Shown one piece after another: positions 45,312 through 53,514 of a stretch of DNA of 64,000 nucleotides. The translations under genes and the position numbers were made by a program. A model generated the notes under the pieces. The model was not told the DNA's origin. It did not search any database and was given only the letters and a program-made list of their open reading frames with translations. Source of the DNA: Nitrososphaerota archaeon (lineage in GTDB: Archaea; Thermoproteota; Bathyarchaeia; Bathyarchaeales; Bathycorpusculaceae); contig JAISPR010000153.1 of the NCBI GenBank assembly GCA_031274765.1, forward strand, positions 1 through 64,000. The letters are read 5' to 3'. Within the stretch, counting starts at the first letter, position 1. Each line of letters begins with the position of its first letter.

Positions 45312-46133
45312 ATGAGAGGATGTACACTGTTTCAACCATGGTTAGAAATAACAACAGTAAGCAACTGTAACATTGATTGCAGTTATTGTCCACAACATAT
45401 TTTTCAAGAAAACTATCATGGTTGCAAAACATTAACGTTCAATAGCTTCAAAATAGCATTATCCAATGTGCCTAAACATGTGGCGCTTCATTTTTCGGGT
45501 TTTGCAGAACCCTTTCTAAATCCGCAGTGCATAGATATGATCGAGTATGCCTACGCACAAGGTTACAAGATTATTTTGTTTTCAACCCTTGTCGGTCTCA
45601 AAAGCAAAGATGTCAAAAGACTGAGTCACTGTAATCCTGAAGTGACACTACATCTGCCCGATAATTTGGGGAACGCAAAAATTCCACTAACACAGGCATA
45701 TAGAGATACATTAACAGCAGCTATAAAACAGCTACGTATCAGCACATTTTATATTATGAATGAACGGTTTATAACAAATGAGCGCGCAGGATCGTGTGCC
45801 AATACACAAGAGAGGCACTTGCGCGGTTGGCTTTTTTGTGAAAAGCTCTATGTACCTCAGTTTGTGATGTTGCCCAACTGTGATGTTGTCTTATGTTGTA
45901 TGGATTTTGGGCTAAAACATCCGCTGGGTAATTTAGCGTCTCAGTCATGGCTAGATATTACCCGATCAGCAGAGTATCAAAGAGTGTGCACAAACCGGTT
46001 CAAAACAAAGGGCGATATTTTATGTAGAAGATGTGCGTGGGCTTCAGCAAATTTTAGGACCAGATATTACATTAAACGCGTAGTGCAACGATATCAGGCT
46101 AAGCAATGTATAGAGCAGTACCGCAAAAAGTAA
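45312..46133 (+). CDS. short radical SAM/SPASM-like enzyme
   Basis: This is a radical SAM protein of 273 aa. The cluster motif CNIDCSYC is near residue 19, after LFQPWLEITTVS. The glycine-rich strand of the family appears as ALHFSGFAEPFLNP. The C-terminal region CEKLYVPQFVMLPNCDVVLCC with LCRRCAWA looks like a reduced SPASM/twitch domain. The substrate is unknown. It stands alone between AT-rich regions. Confidence 0.78.
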   Translation: MRGCTLFQPWLEITTVSNCNIDCSYCPQHIFQENYHGCKTLTFNSFKIALSNVPKHVALHFSGFAEPFLNPQCIDMIEYAYAQGYKIILFSTLVGLKSKDVKRLSHCNPEVTLHLPDNLGNAKIPLTQAYRDTLTAAIKQLRISTFYIMNERFITNERAGSCANTQERHLRGWLFCEKLYVPQFVMLPNCDVVLCCMDFGLKHPLGNLASQSWLDITRSAEYQRVCTNRFKTKGDILCRRCAWASANFRTRYYIKRVVQRYQAKQCIEQYRKK

Positions 46134-46879
46134 AGCTGGAATTCTCATTGTTTTGTACTATACGCGCATATGGGTTGGTTTTAACTTGATTTTGTGAATA
46201 ATATTTCAACTAAAATATTGACTGTGACTGATGTTATTTTTTATAACCGATATTTTTGTTATAAGACATAATTGCACCATACGCCCATATTCCCGTCATA
46301 CGTAACTATGTTTCATATAATGATGTAAACTTTTAAAACATGTGATTTAAAAAATTATTAAGCGTAAGGTTTATTAAAATTATTTTCAAATAGTTGAAAA
46401 TTAAACGCATAGCCACGTATTACAATACAACACCGTGAAATCCTACACATGTTTTTTATGAATACAATTTAAAAGCAATAACTTTTAAAATCAACAAAAA
46501 TAACAATAAATTAACACACATATATCAAATAATTTTGATTACTGCACCTAACACGCAGTGGTGTGTTTGGGAATACAGGATACATTAGAAATAAAAAATT
46601 ACGACACGAACAACATATAAAAAATAAGAGTTAACACATAAAAACAAACACAATAAACAACATGTAACAAAAAACGATAAATAATTTTTAGCTCCACATA
46701 TTACAATTTTGACGAGAACACAAGTCATAAATTCCAAGGAAACCTAATGAACCCCACACCCAGGTAACAAAACGTTTGAGGTATATAGAAACCAAGGAGA
46801 TACTCTATGCACCGCTAAAAGAAAACCTCAGTTACACTAAAGTAAACACATACGAACAGCTTAACGGGGAAATAACAAT
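46134..46879. other. AT-rich intergenic region
   Basis: About 750 bp of very AT-rich sequence. A possible 43-aa plus-strand ORF (TTG at 46776 to TGA 46907, YIETKEILYAPLKENLSYTK) has plausible composition but no clear ribosome-binding site, and its end overlaps the small gene below. I leave it uncalled. No repeat family member was seen. Confidence 0.4.
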
Positions 46880-47047
46880 TTATCGGATAGCTTCATCTAT
46901 CCTTTGATCGCGCTTGGTCTTAGTAACTTCTTTGAATAGTTCAAGGCATTCTTCTTTGGTTGGCGCTTCTATGCCTATACTACCATAGGCTCCAATATCG
47001 ATACGATATTTTTTTCTATCGTCGCCCCGCTCTTCTATTTGGCTTAT
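46880..47047 (-). CDS. small hypothetical protein (~55 aa), atypical start
   Basis: The minus strand reads through 55 codons, SQIEERGDDRKKYRIDIGAY then GIEAPTKEECLELFKEVTKT to a TAA at 46880. Composition is strongly protein-like and charged. It is missing from the ORF track because no ATG, GTG or TTG begins it. A good ribosome-binding site (GGGAGAGGG) is followed by ATA where ATG would be expected. Either ATA is used, the start is mutated, or there is a base-call error. Function unknown. Confidence 0.5.
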   Translation of the reverse strand: MSQIEERGDDRKKYRIDIGAYGSIGIEAPTKEECLELFKEVTKTKRDQRIDEAIR

Positions 47048-47113
47048 TTTTACCCTCTCCCTTACACTTTACAATTTTTATTGTACTGAAATGGATAACT
47101 AATTATACTCCAC

Positions 47114-47887
47114 TTATAAGGTTAATCCCGACCCACACCCAAAAACACGCGACTTTTTGGCATCAAAAACTACAAACACCGCATTTCGCATATACCGCCC
47201 CAACCGGGGAACCAAACCCATAGCATCGGTTCCCAATTTACAAACCAAAACAAACTCAAAAAACCCCAACGATTCCACAGCAATAACATCACGATTTAAC
47301 CGCGTCCGTTCAAGCACCTCAGAAACCAACTCCGCAGAGGTCCGCAACACAATAAGCCTATCAAGAAGTGACAAAGACCAACCCTGCAGTTTCACCACCT
47401 GTTCAACTGACAACTCAGCCTCCAAAACATCCGCACTTTTTGAAATAATCTTAACACCAAGAGGCACCCCCTCAGTTATAGCATACGCTTCGGCAATTTG
47501 CTTGAGACCAACATTTTCATCACCCGCAAGCTGTGACTGCAAATTTAACAATGACACCCCCACTTGTACAACTCTAGGTTCAAAAACCCCAATATCCACC
47601 ATCAACCGCTGGTGTTCCACATCAAGTTTAGAAACATACCCCTTGAGCACCATACCATCTTCCACTAGATTAAAACCAACAGGACAGACACCAAGTTCTC
47701 TACGCATATAGGCAGCAGCAACAGCTTCATCTTCACCTTCAACAGAAACCTTCACCCAGCGATTAACAGGATTACCCAAAACTTTTACGTCTATATCCAG
47801 GTCAGCAAATTGATTATGCAAAAGGTCATCTATTTGTCGTAATTGACCACCGTTCCAAGCCTTTGTGAGCAATGTTAAATTAATCAT
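47114..47887 (-). CDS. DUF2110 family archaeal protein
   Basis: This is an archaeal protein of 257 aa that matches DUF2110 in overall layout: N-terminal alpha/beta part, a central beta-rich domain (GMVLKGYVSKLDVEHQRLMVDIG) and the C-terminal VCKLGTDAMGLVPRLGRYM. The molecular role is unknown. It ends the operon with TFE and the HD protein, and overlaps the latter by 8 bp. This conserved context suggests a link to transcription or RNA metabolism. Confidence 0.7.
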   Translation of the reverse strand: MINLTLLTKAWNGGQLRQIDDLLHNQFADLDIDVKVLGNPVNRWVKVSVEGEDEAVAAAYMRRELGVCPVGFNLVEDGMVLKGYVSKLDVEHQRLMVDIGVFEPRVVQVGVSLLNLQSQLAGDENVGLKQIAEAYAITEGVPLGVKIISKSADVLEAELSVEQVVKLQGWSLSLLDRLIVLRTSAELVSEVLERTRLNRDVIAVESLGFFEFVLVCKLGTDAMGLVPRLGRYMRNAVFVVFDAKKSRVFGCGSGLTL

Positions 47888-48413
47888 GAGATTCGCCTAG
47901 CAAACTTGATATTTCTACATGGAGCCTTCTAACTCTTTCTGCCGCCGCTCCAAAACCCGCCCTTTGCAACCGCTCAATTTCAACATCTATGGGGATAACA
48001 TCAACATTATCAATGCGTTTATCAGCATAACAAACAATTTTTTCCTCCAGGGTCTGAGGAGTATAGTCATCTTTGGGCCAGCCTAACCGGTTGGCTTCGG
48101 CGGCGGTTATACCCGCACCTACATGCCGCTTAACAATGTTTACTATGGATTTTGATAGCCCGAGTTTTTGGATAATTTGTGCACCTATTAAGGAATGATC
48201 AACACCGTGAGTTTTTGAGCGCCCAATATCATGTAACAAAGCGCCTGCTTCAATAAGGGTCAAATCAATTGCGAGTCCTTTGCTTTGAAGTCTGTGAGCT
48301 GTTTCTAAGGCATAATTTGCAACAGCGATGCAGTGACTGATAACTGGGGGGGAACAATTGTTTTCTCTGAGAAATGCAATTGCTTGCTCCCGGCTTGGAA
48401 GCTCTGAGTTCAC
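47880..48413 (-). CDS. HD-domain hydrolase (TIGR00295-like)
   Basis: The metal-binding HD motif is clear: an upstream His in SHCIAVANYAL, LLHDIGRSKTHGVDHSLIG near residue 57 and a C-terminal Asp in CYADKRIDN. Such proteins hydrolyse nucleotides or phosphate esters; the substrate is unknown. Length 177 aa. It follows tfe by one base and overlaps the DUF2110 gene. Confidence 0.85.
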   Translation of the reverse strand: MNSELPSREQAIAFLRENNCSPPVISHCIAVANYALETAHRLQSKGLAIDLTLIEAGALLHDIGRSKTHGVDHSLIGAQIIQKLGLSKSIVNIVKRHVGAGITAAEANRLGWPKDDYTPQTLEEKIVCYADKRIDNVDVIPIDVEIERLQRAGFGAAAERVRRLHVEISSLLGESHD

Positions 48414-48414
48414 T

Positions 48415-48927
48415 TTACTCGCCTAGTTCTCTGCGCAAGATTTCTACTTTTACAGAGAGTCTATTGATCATATCTTCGTTGGCAAAATGTGAGAGAGATT
48501 TACCACAGCCAGAACAGTGAAAAACTAGTTCTACGGCTTCTTCGAAGGGGATACGTTTGCACTCTTGGCTACCGCAGTAGTAGAAATCGTGATTTTTCTC
48601 GTATTCTAAGCGTACGTTGAGTTTTTCAAGAACCCGTCTTTTTTGGCTCAGAATAAAACCTTCAAGTTGGTCAGGTTGGAGTTTCCAGTGGAAAATGAAC
48701 CAACCGGTTTTAGGGTCGCGGGTGCGTCTGAGACTGACCAGTGAGTGGTCGTAGAGTTTGTAGAGGATTTTGCGCACACTGTTTAGGCGTATGCCAGTTT
48801 TATTGGCGATTTCATCATCTGTGATTTCTTCTACGCCTTTTAGGTGGTCGATAAGTTTTACGGCATCTTCGTCTCCAAGCGCCAAGGCCACTTTATTTAA
48901 GGTTGTATCATCAATAGTTGATAACAT
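48415..48927 (-). CDS. tfe: transcription initiation factor E, alpha subunit
   Basis: TFE helps RNA polymerase open promoters. The N-terminal winged helix (VKLIDHLKGVEEITDDEIAN...RLNSVRKILYKLYDHSLV) is followed by a zinc ribbon (YYCGSQECKRI...FHCSGCGKSL). I chose the ATG at 48927 (MLSTIDDTTLNK) because AAGGA precedes it; the track start at 48972 adds 15 unconserved residues. The operon neighbours are aTrm56 upstream and the HD protein downstream. Confidence 0.93.
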   Translation of the reverse strand: MLSTIDDTTLNKVALALGDEDAVKLIDHLKGVEEITDDEIANKTGIRLNSVRKILYKLYDHSLVSLRRTRDPKTGWFIFHWKLQPDQLEGFILSQKRRVLEKLNVRLEYEKNHDFYYCGSQECKRIPFEEAVELVFHCSGCGKSLSHFANEDMINRLSVKVEILRRELGE

Positions 48928-48983
48928 GCTCGAAGTTCCTTTTGACACTTGCAATACTACATCATGCCACAATAAAACTCTTC

Positions 48984-49577
48984 TTACACGGTCTCATGAA
49001 ATTCAAGGTTTGTTTTAATTTCCTTACCGCGTTCTTTGGGGACGATGCTGATTTTGGCTTTTTCAAAGGGTTTATTTAGCTCTTGGCCGCCAAAGTAGCG
49101 ATCCAAAAAAATGGCAAGAGCAGAACATTCTGAGTGGGGTTGATTTCCAACAGCAACATTGAAATCAGAAATTTCTTCGGAGTAGAATTCTCCCGGGACT
49201 TTTTGACTGCCCATCAAGAGCAGGATGTCTTTATTTTGTGCTTTAATACGGCTCATGACATTACTGGCTTGGATGTTTTCGCCATAAGCGGTTAGATGCA
49301 CAATTATACCCCCCTCGTTTTTCCACTTTCGGATCATACTTTTCCAGGGAAGAGCCATTTCAAATTTGAAACTACCGCCCCATGCCTGGGTGATTTTGGA
49401 TACCGTTTCTTTAATATGATTGTCAGCTACGTCGGCTAAAATAAAACCGGAAGCACCCAAGGCCCTTGCTGTCAAAGCCACATGCGTGGTTAATCTTACG
49501 TCACGTTGGACACGGTGACCCCATCGTAGAATTGTGATTTTTACAGGAACAAAATCAGGTGAGCTGGAAGGTTCCAT
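48984..49577 (-). CDS. tRNA (cytidine-56-2'-O)-methyltransferase
   Basis: This is archaeal Trm56, a SPOUT methyltransferase that modifies C56 of tRNA. The N-terminal ILRWGHRVQRDVRLTTHVAL is diagnostic. The knot region holds LLMGSQKVPGEFY and VAVGNQPHSECSALAIFLDRYF. Length 197 aa. Its start overlaps the hflX 3' end by 23 bp, so it is coupled to the GTPase. Confidence 0.93.
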   Translation of the reverse strand: MEPSSSPDFVPVKITILRWGHRVQRDVRLTTHVALTARALGASGFILADVADNHIKETVSKITQAWGGSFKFEMALPWKSMIRKWKNEGGIIVHLTAYGENIQASNVMSRIKAQNKDILLLMGSQKVPGEFYSEEISDFNVAVGNQPHSECSALAIFLDRYFGGQELNKPFEKAKISIVPKERGKEIKTNLEFHETV

Positions 49578-50787
49578 GTAAATCCTGCACTTTTCTTTTT
49601 ATCTGCTCTATCACTGACGGTTCAGCCTCAAGGGTAATACAAACGAACTCATTTGTAAATTCTTCTGCATGGATATCGGCTTTTTGGTGTACCCAGGAAA
49701 TAAAAGGCATAACATTGTTGCTAAGGGGCACACTAAACTCTGCAGATATATAGTTTTCAAGCACATGAAGAATGTGTTTTTTGAGTACGTCAAGGTTTGT
49801 TTTGCATTTTGCTGAGAGCAAAAGAGGGTTTTTGATGTTATCTTTGAGCATAGCAAGTTTTTCTGCTTGCTCAAGGGGTTTGAGACAGTCAATTTTGTTG
49901 AGCACCGTTACAATTGGGATTTCAGAGGCTCCGAGACGTTCGATGGTTTCAAGACAGATATTGTTTTTTTTCTCGATAACATTTAGGGGTTCATTTAAGT
50001 CTACGACAAGAACAATAAGATTAGCAAATATGGTTTCCTCAAGCGTTGAGTGAAACGCCTCAATAAGTGATATGGGAAGACGGTCAATAAAACCTACAGT
50101 GTCAGTTAAAAGAAAACGGCGGTCGCTAAATTCAAACATACGCGTCTGTGTAGAGAGCGTTGTAAAGAGACTTTTATCAACCAGAGCCGTTTCATCTGTG
50201 AGAGTGTTAAAAAGAGTGCTTTTCCCTGCACTAGTATAGCCTGCTAGCGAGATGGTCAAAAAACCTAACTCCGTCCGTCTGTCTCTTTGCAAAACCCGTT
50301 TTTCACGTATACGACCAAGTTTTTTACGTATAGTTTGCATTTGCAATTTGATGGCATCACGGTAGATGTCAGCTTCGTAAACACCCACACCCATAAATCC
50401 AGGTTGCTCACTCCCCCTAGAGAGACGCACTTTTTCTCGGGCATGCTTGAGCTCGTTTTGAAGGGTAGCAAGCTGGATTTGCAACTGGGCCTCAGTTGTA
50501 GTTGCACGTCTGCGAAACAGTTCAAGAATAAGCTGAAAGCGATCGATAACTTCAACATGAGTAGCTTTCGCCAAATTATAGTTTTGCAGTGTCCGAAGAG
50601 AGTTATCAAAAATTACTTTTTGTGCACCAGTTTCTTCAACCAGTTTGACAAGTTCTTCAACTTTACCGGCACCAATTTGATATCGCGAATCGGGTCTACG
50701 GGTCTGCTCCATTGTACCAACAACAATGTAGCCAGCCGTCTGGGCTAAACTTTTGAGTTCCTCCAAACTGGATTCTTCACGATTCAA
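49555..50787 (-). CDS. hflX: ribosome-associated GTPase HflX
   Basis: HflX binds large ribosomal subunits and can split stalled ribosomes. The N-terminal HflX domain contains DSRYQIGAGKVEEL and the coiled-coil helix RATTTEAQLQIQLATLQNEL with SRGSEQPGFMG. The G domain has GYTSAGKSTLFN (G1), LTDTVGFIDRLP (G3) and VLNKIDCL (G4). Length 410 aa. It lies 11 bp after the aMBF1 gene. Confidence 0.95.
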   Translation of the reverse strand: MNREESSLEELKSLAQTAGYIVVGTMEQTRRPDSRYQIGAGKVEELVKLVEETGAQKVIFDNSLRTLQNYNLAKATHVEVIDRFQLILELFRRRATTTEAQLQIQLATLQNELKHAREKVRLSRGSEQPGFMGVGVYEADIYRDAIKLQMQTIRKKLGRIREKRVLQRDRRTELGFLTISLAGYTSAGKSTLFNTLTDETALVDKSLFTTLSTQTRMFEFSDRRFLLTDTVGFIDRLPISLIEAFHSTLEETIFANLIVLVVDLNEPLNVIEKKNNICLETIERLGASEIPIVTVLNKIDCLKPLEQAEKLAMLKDNIKNPLLLSAKCKTNLDVLKKHILHVLENYISAEFSVPLSNNVMPFISWVHQKADIHAEEFTNEFVCITLEAEPSVIEQIKRKVQDLHGTFQLT

Positions 50788-50798
50788 CCTACGCTGAA

Positions 50799-51329
50799 CT
50801 AAGACAGCTTTCGTCTACGGGAAACCTCCCCACGGGGTTTATTCATATCAATGAGATCCCCAAAAGTCAAGCCTTCACCACCTTTTTTGGGTACAGCATC
50901 GGTAACTTTTTCGTCTGCAATTGGAATCATCAAAGTGATTTTTAGGGCGTGTTCTAGTTTATTTGCAAGTTGATTATTGGGTGCTACTTTACCAGTTTCG
51001 ATATGACGAAGCACCGAAGTTTTTTCATTAATCTTTTTGCCTAAATCTTCGTGGGATAAACCCAATTTTTCTCTTGCCAAACGAATCTTAGAAGCATAAT
51101 CATCAACAACTTCAGTGGTTATCTGCACCTGCGCGACCGAAGGTTTCCTCATGATACTTGGGATATGAGCATATGATTTAGTTGGACTGGACGATGAAAC
51201 GGCAGTTTCCTCATACACCACGACTTTGCCGTGTTTGGAACATTCAACACACACAGTCAACTTGGCACCTTCGATTACTGCACGTACAGGGTCAGTGTGG
51301 ATTTTGCGTCCGCAAACTTCACATCGCAT
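50799..51329 (-). CDS. archaeal multiprotein bridging factor 1
   Basis: aMBF1 has an N-terminal zinc ribbon (CEVCGRKIHTDPVRA...CVECSKHG) and a cro/XRE-type helix-turn-helix (IRLAREKLGLSHEDLGKKI...VLRHIETGKVAP) at residues ~80-135. It binds the ribosome or transcription machinery. Length 176 aa. It is the first gene of the hflX-trm56-tfe operon and divergent from the PUA-domain gene, only ~20-85 bp apart. Confidence 0.93.
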   Translation of the reverse strand: MRCEVCGRKIHTDPVRAVIEGAKLTVCVECSKHGKVVVYEETAVSSSSPTKSYAHIPSIMRKPSVAQVQITTEVVDDYASKIRLAREKLGLSHEDLGKKINEKTSVLRHIETGKVAPNNQLANKLEHALKITLMIPIADEKVTDAVPKKGGEGLTFGDLIDMNKPRGEVSRRRKLS

Positions 51330-51414
51330 CTAAAATAGTCACCTTTCAATGAGTTTATTATGTTGTTATGTTTATACTTGTCGAATTAACATCACCCCAC
51401 GGTATGATAAACTC

Positions 51415-51882
51415 ATGGAAAGAACAAAACAAAAAATCCGATGCATCGCAGACTATCAATTCGGCAAAGGAACGGGGGCTAAACTATTCCCTGAAAATAT
51501 AGAAATCCAGTATTCCCCTCGAACCGGTAAAATACGCTACATCAATTTAGACGGTGAACGTCTAGCGACCCTGCGCCCCACCGATGGCAGACTATCTTTG
51601 AGCATACAAGCAGCTCAAACTATGACAAACCATATCCCAGAAGCAAAATGTTTTGTAACTGTACAAAACACCGTAGCACCCTATATCGCCAAAGGCGGAG
51701 ACGTGTTTGCCATACATGTTGTAGCAGTTGATGAAGAAGTGGGTGCTAAAGATGAAGTTATCGTCATAGATGAAAACCGCCAAGTCCTCGCAGTTGGCCG
51801 CACCCTACTCTCTAGCAGTGAGATTTATGCATTCAAAACAGGAGCCGCCGTCAAAACCCGCCATGGCATAAACAAGAGCTAA
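51415..51882 (+). CDS. PUA-domain RNA-binding protein
   Basis: The C-terminal ~80 residues form a PUA domain (NTVAPYIAKGGDVFAIHVVAVDEEVGAKDEVIVIDENRQVLAVGRTLLS). The N-terminal part (ADYQFGKGTGAKLFPENIEIQYSPRTGKIR) is characteristic of archaeal stand-alone PUA proteins. It probably binds tRNA or rRNA. I chose the ATG at 51415 (MERTKQKIR); the track start adds 22 residues of unlikely sequence. It precedes nac by about 125 bp. Confidence 0.85.
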   Translation: MERTKQKIRCIADYQFGKGTGAKLFPENIEIQYSPRTGKIRYINLDGERLATLRPTDGRLSLSIQAAQTMTNHIPEAKCFVTVQNTVAPYIAKGGDVFAIHVVAVDEEVGAKDEVIVIDENRQVLAVGRTLLSSSEIYAFKTGAAVKTRHGINKS

Positions 51883-52007
51883 ACTGTTTTTGACCAAAAA
51901 ATGCAAACATAGAGTGGTTACAACCAAAAGTCTTGACCAAAAAAACCAAATGGTAGTTAAATTTATCAAGTTCTAGTGCAGATATCTGTGTAAGTAAGTG
52001 AGTAATT

Positions 52008-52370
52008 ATGCATAGACGTATAAATCCTCGGGAACAAAAACGTATGATGCAACGCATGGGTATGAATATGGATAGCGTACCCAATGTGGAGCAGGTTATC
52101 ATCCGGACAGCTGACAAAGACATAGTTATCGATGAACCAGAAGTGGCGATTCTACAGGTTCAGGGACAAAAAATGTATCAAGTTATTGGTGGGCAAGTAA
52201 GTGAGCAAGCACCTTCAGCCCGAGGTACCATGACGCCAACAAAGCCCATATTCAGTGAAGAAGATGTACAGCTCATCGCAGACCAAACCGGCAAAAGTCT
52301 CGATAAAGCACGTGAAGCACTCAAAGAAGCTGACGGTGATTTAGCCAAAGCCATTCTACTGCTCACCTAA
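52008..52370 (+). CDS. nac: nascent polypeptide-associated complex protein
   Basis: Archaeal NAC forms homodimers at the ribosomal exit tunnel. The N-terminal basic RRINPREQKRMMQRMGM contacts the ribosome. The NAC beta barrel (VEQVIIRTADKDIVIDEPEV...YQVIGG) follows, and the C-terminal UBA domain is FSEEDVQLIADQTGKSLDKA. Length 120 aa is complete. Likely co-transcribed with the PUA gene. Confidence 0.95.
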   Translation: MHRRINPREQKRMMQRMGMNMDSVPNVEQVIIRTADKDIVIDEPEVAILQVQGQKMYQVIGGQVSEQAPSARGTMTPTKPIFSEEDVQLIADQTGKSLDKAREALKEADGDLAKAILLLT

Positions 52371-53034
52371 TCTCCCTCTTATATCATAGATTCCCGTTAA
52401 TACATTATGTTGGCGGGTTCATTTTTAGATCTTTGTAGAACTGCTTTTGCTTTTCAGTCACTTCACCCACCTCAAATACCAATTATGATACAAAAAACAC
52501 TCAATAACATCCACTGATCAATCGAACCCGGCGACGTGTAAGCCTTAAACAACCCCGCTGCGGCATATACCACTTAATATAGGACAAATAAATCAACCCA
52601 CATAACAAACAACCCCACCAACCCTGCTCAGACGACACAACACCCGCCGCAAACTCGAATGAACACATTCCCAAACGCTTCCTCAACCAAATCCCTATCA
52701 ATACAACTCCAAAACCCCAACAGAGCCCAACTCCCCAATAGACAAAAGTGCAAAAAACCCAAAATAACGCTTAGTCCTACGCAGTAAATACCTGATTTCC
52801 CGGATTTATTATACACCGGTTGATGGAAATCCACGAAAAGAATTGGAATTATAAAAATACCTGTAAAATACGCCTTAAACAATACGACCTATACATAATT
52901 AAATTTGAATTATACACATGTTTTGTTTAATCATTAAACGTTGTTTTGAAGCGTTTTTTAAAAACCAAACGCATTTATCAAATAGTTCCCACATTTGTGT
53001 ATAAATTTTGTGGGAATTTAGGTAAATAGAAATG
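52371..53034. other. intergenic region with A/C-rich tract
   Basis: No convincing gene. On the minus strand a 25-codon piece (VFEVGEVTEKQKQFYKDLKM) ending near 52409 looks protein-like but is too short to call. From about 52500 to 52750 the plus strand is A/C-rich and minus-strand ORFs are Trp/Cys/Gly-rich by-products. AT-rich sequence with no known repeat fills 52880-53034. Confidence 0.45.
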
Positions 53035-53150
53035 CAGACTACGCAAAAACTCCGATAAAATTCATCAAAACCACTACATACAGCAATAGGAAAGGGTTGT
53101 ACGCTATCTACAGTGCTTAGTATGTTGTTTTTTGACTTTTGTACAGTCTG
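53035..53150 (+). repeat. ~116-bp inverted-end repeat, family 2, copy 2
   Basis: It starts CAGACTACGCAAAAACTCC and ends TTTTGACTTTTGTACAGTCTG, imperfect inverted repeats of each other. It matches 29310-29417. It stands 30 bp from a family 1 element, so two families cluster in this convergent gap. Confidence 0.7.
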
Positions 53151-53180
53151 AAATGTGATCGACTCTCTAAACACCCCCCA

Positions 53181-53283
53181 GACTGCCCGAAAACTAACAC
53201 AAATCCCAGAAAAACAAAAAAAGAACTGCTTTTCTCCGTCCGTTTACACCAAAAACACAAAAAATTCTAGTTTTCAGACAGTC
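53181..53283 (-). repeat. 103-bp inverted-end repeat, family 1, copy E
   Basis: It begins GACTGCCCGAAAACTAACAC and ends CTAGTTTTCAGACAGTC. Most of the interior is identical in sequence and spacing to copy A read on the other strand (TCCCAGAAAAACAAAAAAAG, TTTACACCAAAAACACAAAA). The C-rich flanks correspond to the G-rich flanks of copies A and D. The remaining 53284-53514 is AT-rich and holds nothing recognised. Confidence 0.88.
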
Positions 53284-53514
53284 TCCCCGCGAAGCTATCC
53301 CCTACCCAACAAGCAGTAACTGGTCTGTTCTTCGAATTTCGGTTCAGAAACCAACTAAACAAAAAGAAAAATCCGGGCCTTTTAAAATTCCATAAAAAGG
53401 ACACAAACTCAGTTATATAAATTCGTTAACCATAAAAAAGAATGTTGATGAATATTATTCTTTGTTCCAAAGCGCTTCAAATAAATAGAAATAAAAATAT
53501 GTTGATAAATACGG

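Noticed and set aside
46776-46907. 43-aa plus-strand ORF YIETKEILYAPLKENLSYTK
   Set aside because: Composition is plausible but there is no ribosome-binding site and it runs into the opposite small gene; not enough support to call.
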